Made by a program: the position numbers and the translations under genes | The notes under the pieces: generated by a model | The model's database searches: none | Told to the model about the DNA's origin: nothing | Seen by the model: the letters and a program-made list of their open reading frames with translations, nothing else | In this document: in pieces, positions 28,320 through 35,388 of the stretch | Layout of the letters: each line of letters starts with the position of its first letter | Position numbering within the stretch: the first letter of the stretch is position 1 | DNA from: Archangiaceae bacterium | GTDB taxonomy: Bacteria; Myxococcota; Myxococcia; Myxococcales; Myxococcaceae | NCBI GenBank assembly: GCA_016714225.1 | Contig: JADJNS010000012.1 | Location: 1-64,000 of the forward strand | DNA length: 64,000 bases | Direction of reading: 5' to 3'

Positions 28320-29762
28320 GTGAAGCCGGCGGCGATTCCCCTCGGGAGGTACACGCTGGGCGAGCGGCTGGGCGTCGGCGGCATGGGCGAGGTGTATCTG
28401 GCGATTCAGACCGGGCTGGGCGGCTTCGAGAAGCCGCTGGCGCTGAAGCTGCTGTTGCCGCACCTCGCCGAGAAGCCGCAGACGGTCGAGCGGTTTCTCG
28501 CCGAGGCGCAGGTCGCCGCGAAGATGAACCACGTCAACGTGGCGCAGATCTTCGACGTCGGCACCGAGCACGGCCGGTACTTCATCGCGATGGAGCTGGT
28601 GCGCGGCGTGCCGCTCTCGATGCTGATCAAGGCGCTGAAGCTGGCGAAGCGGCAGCTGCCGGCCGACGTGATTTCGTACATCGCGCGCTCGGTGTGTGAC
28701 GGGCTGCACCACGCCCACTCGCTGGGGGTGGTGCACCGCGACGTGACGCCGCACAACGTGATGGTGTCGGTCGACGGGGCGGTGAAGCTCACCGACTTCG
28801 GCATCGCGCGGGTCGATGGCGCGGCGCGGCCGGGGCGGGTCGAGGGCAAGGCGGCGTACATCGCTCCCGAGCTGGTGCTGGGCGGGAGCTTCGATCACCG
28901 CAGCGACCTGTTCTCGCTCGGGGTGTCGCTGTACCAGCTGGCCACGCTCGAGAGCCCGTTTCACCGCGGCGACGACTCGAGCTCACTGCAGGCGGTGACG
29001 CGCGAGCTGTGGACACCGCTGGCGGTGATGCGGCCAGACCTCGAGGGGCCGCTGGCGCAGGCCATCGAGCGGGCCAGCGCCAAAGACCCCGAGGCCCGCT
29101 TCGCCGATGCGCGCGCGATGCGCGACGCGGTGCCGCCGCCGCACGCCGACTCGGCCGACCACCTCTCCCAGCTGGTCACCGCGCTGTGCTCCAAGGCGCT
29201 GGAAGAGCTCGAGGCGCGCACCCAGGTGCTCGGCACGCTCGCCGGTACGGGCTCGGCCTCTGGCCCGCGTTCCGGCACGGTCTCGCTGCCGGCGGCCGAG
29301 GCGCGGCGCGCGGGGTGGTTCTGGGCGAGCGCGGCGGCGGCGGCGGCCGGCCTCTTCGCGATGGGGGCCTGGTGGCTCTGGCCGGTCTCGGTGCCGCCGC
29401 CTGCTCCTGCGGCCGCAGCAGCGGCGCCGGTGGTGGTGGAAGAGGCGAAGACTGCCGCGCCCACCGCCGGGCCGGCTCAACCTGCCGAGGAGTCAGGCGT
29501 GGCCGAGGCTCCCAGCCGGCCGCGCAGGGCGCCGGCGCGGGCGGCGGGCACCGGGTACCTCACCATCAACGCGGTGCCGTGGGCCGAGGTGCGCGTCGAC
29601 GGCAAGCTGGTGGGCGAGACGCCCATCGCGCGGTACCCGCTCGAGGCCGACGGAAAGACGCACCAGGTCGAGCTGCGCAACCCCGAGACGCGGCGGCAGG
29701 TGAAGCGGGCGGTGAAAGTCGCCGACGGGCAGCACACCTTCGTGAAGGCAGACCTCAAGTGA
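28320..29762 (+). CDS. Membrane Ser/Thr protein kinase with PEGA tail
   Basis: 480 aa, GTG start. The kinase domain covers about 9-265: glycine loop LGVGGMGEVYLA, Lys in LALKLLL, catalytic HRDVTPHN, DFG in LTDFGIARV, then IAPELV. All key residues are present. A membrane segment (WFWASAAAAAAGLFAMGAWWLW) leads to a C-terminal PEGA domain (GYLTINAVPWAEVRVDGKLVGETPI) outside the cytoplasm. The next gene overlaps by 4 nt (GTGA), so it is very likely its FHA-containing target. Confidence 0.93.
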   Translation: MKPAAIPLGRYTLGERLGVGGMGEVYLAIQTGLGGFEKPLALKLLLPHLAEKPQTVERFLAEAQVAAKMNHVNVAQIFDVGTEHGRYFIAMELVRGVPLSMLIKALKLAKRQLPADVISYIARSVCDGLHHAHSLGVVHRDVTPHNVMVSVDGAVKLTDFGIARVDGAARPGRVEGKAAYIAPELVLGGSFDHRSDLFSLGVSLYQLATLESPFHRGDDSSSLQAVTRELWTPLAVMRPDLEGPLAQAIERASAKDPEARFADARAMRDAVPPPHADSADHLSQLVTALCSKALEELEARTQVLGTLAGTGSASGPRSGTVSLPAAEARRAGWFWASAAAAAAGLFAMGAWWLWPVSVPPPAPAAAAAAPVVVEEAKTAAPTAGPAQPAEESGVAEAPSRPRRAPARAAGTGYLTINAVPWAEVRVDGKLVGETPIARYPLEADGKTHQVELRNPETRRQVKRAVKVADGQHTFVKADLK

Positions 29763-31048
29763 CGCGCGCGAAGAGCCGCACGTGGACGGAGCAGCTCTCG
29801 GACGATGCGGGTGCGCCCGAGCCGATCTGGGTCGAGGTGAGCGAGGGGCCTTCGGCCGGGGCGCGGTGCCTGCTCGAGACCGGCACCCTGTTCGTGGGCA
29901 GCGATGCCGGGTGCGATCTCGAGGTGAGAGATCGCTCGGTCTCGCGGCGGCATCTCTCGGTCGAGCTGCTGGCAGGCGCGGTGCGGGTCAGCGATCTGGG
30001 CAGCCGCAACGGCACGGTGTACCTGGGCGCGAAGATCTCGGACGCGCGCGTGCCGATCGGCGGCTCGGTGCGCATCGGCCGCTGTACGCTGCGCTTCGCG
30101 CCGCAGCGCGCGCAGCCGCAAGAGAGCCGGTCGACCGAGCTGCACGGGCTGCTCGGCGCCTCGCCCGCCGCCCGGCGCATGTTCGCGCAGCTCGAGAAGC
30201 TCGGCCCGTCAGACGCCACGGTGCTGATTCGGGGAGAGAGCGGCACCGGCAAGGACAGCGTGGCGCGGGTGCTCCACGCGCTGTCGCCGCGGGCCCGGCA
30301 GCCGTACCAGGTGTTCAGCTGTGGCGCGGTGAACCCCAACCTCATCGAGAGCGAGCTGTTCGGGCACGCCCGGGGCGCGTTCACCGGGGCCGACCGGCTG
30401 CGGGTCGGCGCGGTAGAGGCGGCGGGGCAGGGCACGCTGCTGCTCGACGAGGTGGGCGCGCTGCCGCTCGAGCTGCAGCCCAAGCTGTTGCGGGTGCTCG
30501 AGTCGCGCGAGTTTCAGCGGGTGGGCGACGGGCAGGTGCGCCGCGCCGAGATGCGGGTGCTCGCCTCGTCGCAGGTCGACCTCGACGCCGAGGTGAAGGC
30601 GGGCAGGTTTCGACGAGACCTCTACTTTCGCCTCGCGGTGGTCGAGCTCTTCGTGCCGGCGCTGCGCGAGCGCGTCGAAGACATACCGCTGCTCGCCCGG
30701 CACTTCGCCCGGCAGCTGAGCGGCGTCGAGGTCGAGCTGGCCGCGTCGACGCTCGCCGCGCTGCAGTGCGACCCGTGGCCCGGCAACCTGCGCGAGCTGC
30801 GCAACGCGGTCGAGCGGGTGCTGGCGCTCGGCGCGCTCGAGCCGCAGAGCGCGGCGGCCGCGTCGCCGAAGGCTTCGGCGTCGTTCAAGGCGGCGCGCGA
30901 GCGGGTGCTCGACGAGTTCGAGAAAGATTACCTGGCCACGCTGCTGGGGGTGCACCGCGGCAACGTGTCGCACGCCGCCAAGGCTGCGGGCCTGGCGCGC
31001 AGCGCGTTCTACCGGCTGCTGAACCGGCACGGCCTGGCCCGGGAGTGA
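29759..31048 (+). CDS. FHA-sigma54 enhancer-binding protein
   Basis: 429 aa, GTG start overlapping the kinase stop. Domains: FHA (about 20-110, SRRHLSVE and GSRNGTVYLG), AAA+ (about 120-355: Walker A GESGTGKDS, sigma54-contact GAFTGA, Walker B GTLLLDEVG, DPWPGNLRELRNAVERVLALG), then a Fis-type HTH (GNVSHAAKAAGLARSAFYRLLNRHG). It activates sigma54 RNA polymerase. The FHA would sense phosphothreonine made by the adjacent kinase, a known arrangement in myxobacteria. Its probable sites are at 27706 and 31055. Confidence 0.93.
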   Translation: MTRAKSRTWTEQLSDDAGAPEPIWVEVSEGPSAGARCLLETGTLFVGSDAGCDLEVRDRSVSRRHLSVELLAGAVRVSDLGSRNGTVYLGAKISDARVPIGGSVRIGRCTLRFAPQRAQPQESRSTELHGLLGASPAARRMFAQLEKLGPSDATVLIRGESGTGKDSVARVLHALSPRARQPYQVFSCGAVNPNLIESELFGHARGAFTGADRLRVGAVEAAGQGTLLLDEVGALPLELQPKLLRVLESREFQRVGDGQVRRAEMRVLASSQVDLDAEVKAGRFRRDLYFRLAVVELFVPALRERVEDIPLLARHFARQLSGVEVELAASTLAALQCDPWPGNLRELRNAVERVLALGALEPQSAAAASPKASASFKAARERVLDEFEKDYLATLLGVHRGNVSHAAKAAGLARSAFYRLLNRHGLARE

Positions 31049-31054
31049 CCTGCA

Positions 31055-31152
31055 GTTGGGACAGTGGTCCAGCGCCGCACCGGGGGTGGGGGCGCTGAGG
31101 GCCAGCCCAAGTGCTCGAATCGAGGCGAGTCGAGCGCGGCACGGCGAGTGCT
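31055..31152 (+). promoter_or_regulatory. Predicted UAS and sigma-54 promoter of the 31168 lipoprotein unit
   Basis: The same 14-mer as upstream of 27827 lies at 31055-31068, followed here by TCCA so that TGGGACAGTGGTCCA is a near-dyad. At 31137-31152 is CGGCACG-GCGA-GTGCT, with GG at 31138 and GC at 31150, ten bases apart. The 14-mer-to-GG distance is 70 bases, within one base of the other copy. The GC to ATG distance is 17 nt against 14 nt. Confidence 0.45.
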
Positions 31153-31167
31153 CAGGCTTCGGGCACC

Positions 31168-32292
31168 ATGACCCGACTCTCCCTCGTCTGCCTGGCTCTC
31201 GCCGTCGGTTGCGGTTCCCTCGATGCCTCGCGCGCCGCCCAGCTCGCGAGCCCGCTGTGTCAGGCGAAAGACGCGAAGGCGGCGTTCGGCACCAACGCGG
31301 TGTGCGTCTGCGAAGACCTGGCGCTGGTCGGCGCGGGGCTCTTGGCGCGCAGCCCGAACGGCGGCACTCCGGCGAACGTGGGCGTCAACGGGGTGAGCCA
31401 GGTGGTGGGGCGGCACGAGATCGGCGGCTCGCTGATCTCGATGCGCGGCATCACCGGGGTGGGCGAGGTCGTGACCGGCGCAGATCTCTCGACCACCGGC
31501 GACGTGGCGGGCGTCGGTCACGTCACCGTGGGCCACGACATGATGGTGGGCGGCCGGGTCGACAGCGTGGGCGTGCTCGAGGTGAAGGGCACGCTGGGCG
31601 TACAGGGTGAGACGGGCCTGGTGGGTCAGCAGACGGTCAGCCAGCGCGGCGGGTACGTGGCGCCGAGCGAGCCGTGCGGCTGCGGCACGCTGGCGGTCGA
31701 CGTGGGGGCGCGGGTGGCCGAGGCACGCAGCCAGGGCGCCCGGCTGGCCGAGCTCGCCTCGGTCGGGAAGACCGAGCTCACGCTCTCGAGCGGCACCTAC
31801 TGGGCCGAGTCGCTGACCAGCGTCGGCGAGCTGAGCCTCACCGTCGATGGCGCGGTGGCGCTGGCGATCGACGGCGACCTGACCACGGTCGGTCGCCAGC
31901 ACATTCGCCTCACCGCCGGCTCGACGCTCGACCTCTACGTGCGCGGCGGCATCTCGACGGTGGGGGGCTCGCTGTTCGGCGAGAACGCCACGCCGGGGTC
32001 GGTGCGCATCTTCCTGGGCTCGGAGCAGCGGGCGTCGGTGGGAGTCGGCGCGCAGACGTTCAACGCGTCGATCTACGCGCCGCGCGCCGAGCTGGCGCTG
32101 GTGGGCGACACCACCATCGCCGGGTCGGTGTTCGCGAAGTCGATCACCGGTGTGGGCCGGTTGACGGTCGAGTACGCGGCACCGGTGGCTGCGGATCCCG
32201 AGCAGTGCGTGGTGGAAGACCCTCCGCCGGGCCGCGGCAGCGGCTCCGGCGACCCCTCGCAGCCTGGCTCTGGCGATCCGCTTCCGCAGTGA
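31168..32292 (+). CDS. DUF7305-like lipoprotein
   Basis: 374 aa. The signal peptide ends ALAVGCGS with a lipobox. The body repeats short beta turns built on GVGxV, such as SMRGITGVGEVVTG, TGDVAGVGHVTVG and VDSVGVLEVKG, and a later half contains VDGAVALAIDGDLTTVG. This fits the DUF7305 or adhesin-like beta-helix class. A surface or appendage role is likely. It leads the transcription unit that continues into 32312 and 33196. Confidence 0.7.
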   Translation: MTRLSLVCLALAVGCGSLDASRAAQLASPLCQAKDAKAAFGTNAVCVCEDLALVGAGLLARSPNGGTPANVGVNGVSQVVGRHEIGGSLISMRGITGVGEVVTGADLSTTGDVAGVGHVTVGHDMMVGGRVDSVGVLEVKGTLGVQGETGLVGQQTVSQRGGYVAPSEPCGCGTLAVDVGARVAEARSQGARLAELASVGKTELTLSSGTYWAESLTSVGELSLTVDGAVALAIDGDLTTVGRQHIRLTAGSTLDLYVRGGISTVGGSLFGENATPGSVRIFLGSEQRASVGVGAQTFNASIYAPRAELALVGDTTIAGSVFAKSITGVGRLTVEYAAPVAADPEQCVVEDPPPGRGSGSGDPSQPGSGDPLPQ

Positions 32293-32311
32293 GTGCGGGT
32301 ACGCTGGCGGC

Positions 32312-33202
32312 GTGCTGTTGCCCGCCCTCGCCGCCAGCGTACTCGCTGCGAACCCGTACCTCGACGAGGGCGCGGCGCTGTTCGATCGCATGCTGTACGA
32401 GCGCGCGGTGCCCAAGCTCAAGCGTGCGACCGAGGTGAGCGCCAGCACCGCCGCCGAGCGGCGCCGGGCGCACGACCTGCTGGCGCGCACCTACGCGGCG
32501 CTGGGCCAGAACGAAGAGGCGAGCCGCACGTTCGTGGCGCTGCTGTCGGTCGATGCCCGCGCGCCGCTGCCGGCCGACGCGTCGCCCACCATTCGTCGCT
32601 TGTTCCTCGAGGCGAAAGAACGGCTCTACCCCAGGGGCCGCGCGCAGCTGCGGCGGGTGGCCGCGCCGCCGCCGCGGGTGACGGTCGAGCTGGTCGACCC
32701 GTGGGAGCTGGTGGCGCGGGTGGAGCTGCGCCAGTCGGCCGGCGAAGGCGCTCTCGAGCCGGTGGTGCTCGAGCCCGGGGCGCTGCTCTCGGGCGAGGTG
32801 GTGCCGCAGGCCACGTCTTGTAGCGTGGTGGCGCTGGCGGCGAGCGGAGAGCCGGTGGCTTCGCTGGGGCCGATCACGCTGTCGGGCGCGCTGACTCCCC
32901 TCGAGCCCGCGGGTGCGACCGCGGCGCCGGTGCTGACGGTGGAAGAGGGCGCCCCTGCGGCGCGGCCAGCCCGCTGGCCGGTGGTGGTCACCGCCGCGGC
33001 GAGCGTGGCGTTGCTCGCGGCGGGCGTGGCGCTCACGGCGGCGGCGGCGGGCGACTCGAGCTCGGCGGCGCAGCAGCGCTTCGGCGCCGACGTTCGCCGG
33101 CTCGATGACGCGGCGCGGGACAAGGGCATCGCCGGCGCGGTGCTGCTCGGCGCGGCGGTGGTGGGCGGCGCGGCGACCGCGGTGATCTTCTTCGCATGGT
33201 GA
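32312..33202 (+). CDS. TPR-like protein with two C-terminal membrane segments
   Basis: 296 aa, GTG start 19 nt after the 31168 gene. Residues 1-85 form two to three helical repeats (YERAVPKLKRATEVS, TYAALGQNEEASRTFVALL) as in TPR assembly proteins. A beta-rich part follows, then two hydrophobic helices (VVVTAAASVALLAAGVALTAA, GAVLLGAAVVGGAATAVIFF). The N-terminus may be a short secretion signal (LLPALAASVLAA). Its C-terminus overlaps the next gene by 7 nt. The function is unknown but it is probably an envelope protein. Confidence 0.7.
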   Translation: MLLPALAASVLAANPYLDEGAALFDRMLYERAVPKLKRATEVSASTAAERRRAHDLLARTYAALGQNEEASRTFVALLSVDARAPLPADASPTIRRLFLEAKERLYPRGRAQLRRVAAPPPRVTVELVDPWELVARVELRQSAGEGALEPVVLEPGALLSGEVVPQATSCSVVALAASGEPVASLGPITLSGALTPLEPAGATAAPVLTVEEGAPAARPARWPVVVTAAASVALLAAGVALTAAAAGDSSSAAQQRFGADVRRLDDAARDKGIAGAVLLGAAVVGGAATAVIFFAW

Positions 33203-33890
33203 GGGCCCTGCTCGCGCTGCTGCTGGCCGGCTGCATACCCGGGCGGCACCCGGTGGTCGGCACGGCGTGCGATGGCGAGCACCCGTGCCCCGATGGGCTG
33301 GCGTGCGTGGCGGCGGTGTGCAGCGAGGGCGGGGCGGGTGGCGGCGGCGCGGGCGGTGGTGGTGTCGCCGGCGGCGCGGGAGGCCCCGGCGGAGCGGGAG
33401 GCACCGGCGGCGGAGCCGCGCCCGGGTGCAGCGGCCAGCTGCTGAGCGACGGCGACTTCGAAGAGGGAGTCTTTTTTCAAGCGTACTGGCTGGGCATGCC
33501 CGGGGCGGCGCTGAGCGTGCAGGGGACGACGGTGCATGGCGGGGCGTACGCGGCGAAGCTGGCTCCTACCAGCGCGGGCGCGGTCGCGCTGCGCACCCAG
33601 CTCACCGCGGTCGGCGCGCAGCAGGGCAGCGACCATTGTGTCGACGCGTGGGTGAGGTCGAGCGACGCCGCCGCGCCGGTCACGCTGCAGCTGGCGCGGT
33701 GGCTCACCGGGCCCGACTACAGCGGCGCCTCTGGAGACGCAGTGGCGGTCGCCGACGGGGCTGGCAGCGCCTCAGCAATCGGTTCGCGTACCCGAGCGGG
33801 CAGGTGGGGCTCACCGTGCAGGTCGACACGTCGCTCCCGGCGGGCGGGGCGCTGTTCGTCGACGACGTGTGTGTGCGCGTCTGTCCCTGA
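33196..33890 (+). CDS. Gly-rich lipoprotein with a carbohydrate-binding-like domain (frame break)
   Basis: About 230 aa. Signal peptide MVRALLALLLAGC, then a Cys pair (CDGEHPCPDGLACVAAVC) and a Gly/Ala-rich linker. The C-terminal half is like a carbohydrate-binding module (NGDGDFE-type entry LLSDGDFEEG, then LSVQGTTVHGG, ending GGALFVDDVCVRVCP). Frame 1 stops making sense at 33757. Adding one G to the GGGG run at 33757-33760 gives a continuous protein to the stop at 33888. A one-base consensus error is likely. Confidence 0.7.
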
Positions 33891-34001
33891 AACGTCGGGG
33901 CGACTGAATCGGCGGGGCGGCCGCTGGTGGAGGCCGACCGCGAGGCCGACGAAGACGAGGGGCTCAAGCGCCCGAGCTTCGAGTGAGCGCCGACGCTACG
34001 G

Positions 34002-34160
34002 CCGTTCACGCCGTTCACGTTCACGTTCACGACTGACGAGGGGTGGTTCGCAGCCCCTCGCGCGTGCACGTGGACGTGGAACGAGAGATGGCGAGCCCGG
34101 CTGAGCAGACGCTCGCCTCTTTGCTCTCGTGAACGTGAACGTGAACGTGAACGTGAACGG
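34002..34160. repeat. Nested inverted repeat of GTTCAC/GTGAAC units
   Basis: Left arm at 34002-34031 is built from GTTCAC units. The right arm, 34128-34160, is the reverse complement (GTGAAC units). They can form a stem of at least 21 bp. Two further hairpins sit in the loop: CGAGGGG...CCCCTCG near 34037-34060 and GGCGAGC...GCTCGCC near 34090-34117. It occupies the 390-nt gap before the pseudokinase. Nothing here is coding. Confidence 0.75.
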
Positions 34161-34170
34161 CTCTTGGCGA

Positions 34171-34209
34171 GCGGGCGGGCGGGCGGGCGAGCGAGCGAGC
34201 GAGCGAGCG
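34171..34209. repeat. GGGC and GAGC tetranucleotide runs
   Basis: About four copies of GGGC followed by five of GAGC, immediately right of the nested inverted repeat. Simple-sequence DNA of this sort suggests slippage. It is non-coding and lies 74 nt upstream of the pseudokinase start. Confidence 0.7.
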
Positions 34210-34282
34210 GCGCGTCACCTGCCGGTGTCACGCTCTCACCGGTCGCGCTGCGCAGTCAGTCCTGCTACGGGGTCCGGCAGGC

Positions 34283-35305
34283 ATGCACCCCCACCCCCTG
34301 GCGCTCGACGAGCGGTTCTCCATTCGTGGCAGCCTGCGCTGTGACGGCGTGGGCGGGCTGTTGCTCGCCGAGCGCGATGGGCGGCGGGTGGCGGTGCGGT
34401 GGTTTCCACCCTCGGTGGCGGGCGAAGAGGCGGTGCTGGCGCTGCAGCGGTTGCCGCTGCACCCGGCGCTGCCGCGGGTCGAGGGCAGCGGAGTCGAATC
34501 GAGCTGCGTGTGGGTCTCGTTCGATTTTCCCGAGGGCGAGCTGCTCGATGCTTCGGCGGCGCTGCCGGCTGAGCGGGTGGCCGACCTGGGCGCGGCGCTG
34601 GCCTCGGGCCTGGCGGCGCTGCACGCCGCGGGCATCTGCCACGGTGAGCTGAGCGCCGAGTCGGTGCTGCTGCCCAGGCGCGGCGGGCCGGCGATGATCT
34701 TCGACATCGCGATGCTGCTGGCGTCGCGCTGTACCGATCGCCGGGGCGAGCTCAGTGAGCTGGCGCGGCTGCGCACCACGGTGCCGTACCTCGCGCCCGA
34801 GCGGGCCCGCGGCGGCGCGCGCACCTTCGAGTCCGACGTGTATTCGCTGGGCGCGGTGCTGTGCGCTGCGGGTGGCGCCGGGGTGCCGGTGTTCAGCGCG
34901 CCGCTCGAGCTCGCGTTTCGGCTCGGCTCGGGTCAGTACCGGGTCGAGCCGCCCCGCGCGCTGCCCGACTGGCTGCGCCAGGCGCTGGCCGACATGGTGA
35001 GCACCGAGCCGGGCGAGCGGGCCAACGCCGCCGACTCGGCCGCGGCGATGACGCTGATTCGCGCCGAGCCGCAGACCGACCCCTCGATGCCGATCGTCGA
35101 GGCGGTGCTCGAGGTCGACCCGTTCGAGCAGCTGCTCGAGAGCGGTCGGGTGAGCGCCGCCGGTCGCGCGGGCGGGCACCTGCCGACGCGCAACGAGCGG
35201 CCGCGCAGCTGGTCGGACGTGAAGACGCAGCCGGCGGGCGAGGCCACCGCACCGTTCGATGAGGCGGCGGTGCAGCGGCGGCTGTCGTCACGCCCAACCC
35301 CTTGA
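34283..35305 (+). CDS. Cytoplasmic pseudokinase of the Ser/Thr kinase fold
   Basis: 340 aa, ATG start. The kinase fold is clear (GLAALHAAGICHGELSAESVLL, then TTVPYLAPERARGG and SDVYSLGAVLCAAG). Key residues are changed. The ATP-contact Lys is Arg in VAVRWF, the HRD catalytic motif is HGE, and the DFG is DIA. The glycine loop is also poor. No membrane segment follows. The tail of 75 residues is unstructured. It is probably non-catalytic and may be a regulator or scaffold. It lies just upstream of the 7TM-HD gene. Confidence 0.8.
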   Translation: MHPHPLALDERFSIRGSLRCDGVGGLLLAERDGRRVAVRWFPPSVAGEEAVLALQRLPLHPALPRVEGSGVESSCVWVSFDFPEGELLDASAALPAERVADLGAALASGLAALHAAGICHGELSAESVLLPRRGGPAMIFDIAMLLASRCTDRRGELSELARLRTTVPYLAPERARGGARTFESDVYSLGAVLCAAGGAGVPVFSAPLELAFRLGSGQYRVEPPRALPDWLRQALADMVSTEPGERANAADSAAAMTLIRAEPQTDPSMPIVEAVLEVDPFEQLLESGRVSAAGRAGGHLPTRNERPRSWSDVKTQPAGEATAPFDEAAVQRRLSSRPTP

Positions 35306-35388
35306 CTTTCGTCGAATAACTTCAGGCCGTGTAGGGCCGGCGCGGCTTGAATTCGCAGGCGCGCACCCCTAGTTTGCGCCGCGGACGA

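Noticed and set aside
34027..34231. Minus-strand ORFs with Arg-Ser and Val-His repeats
   Set aside because: They are translations of the hexamer arms of the inverted repeat and have no support as genes.
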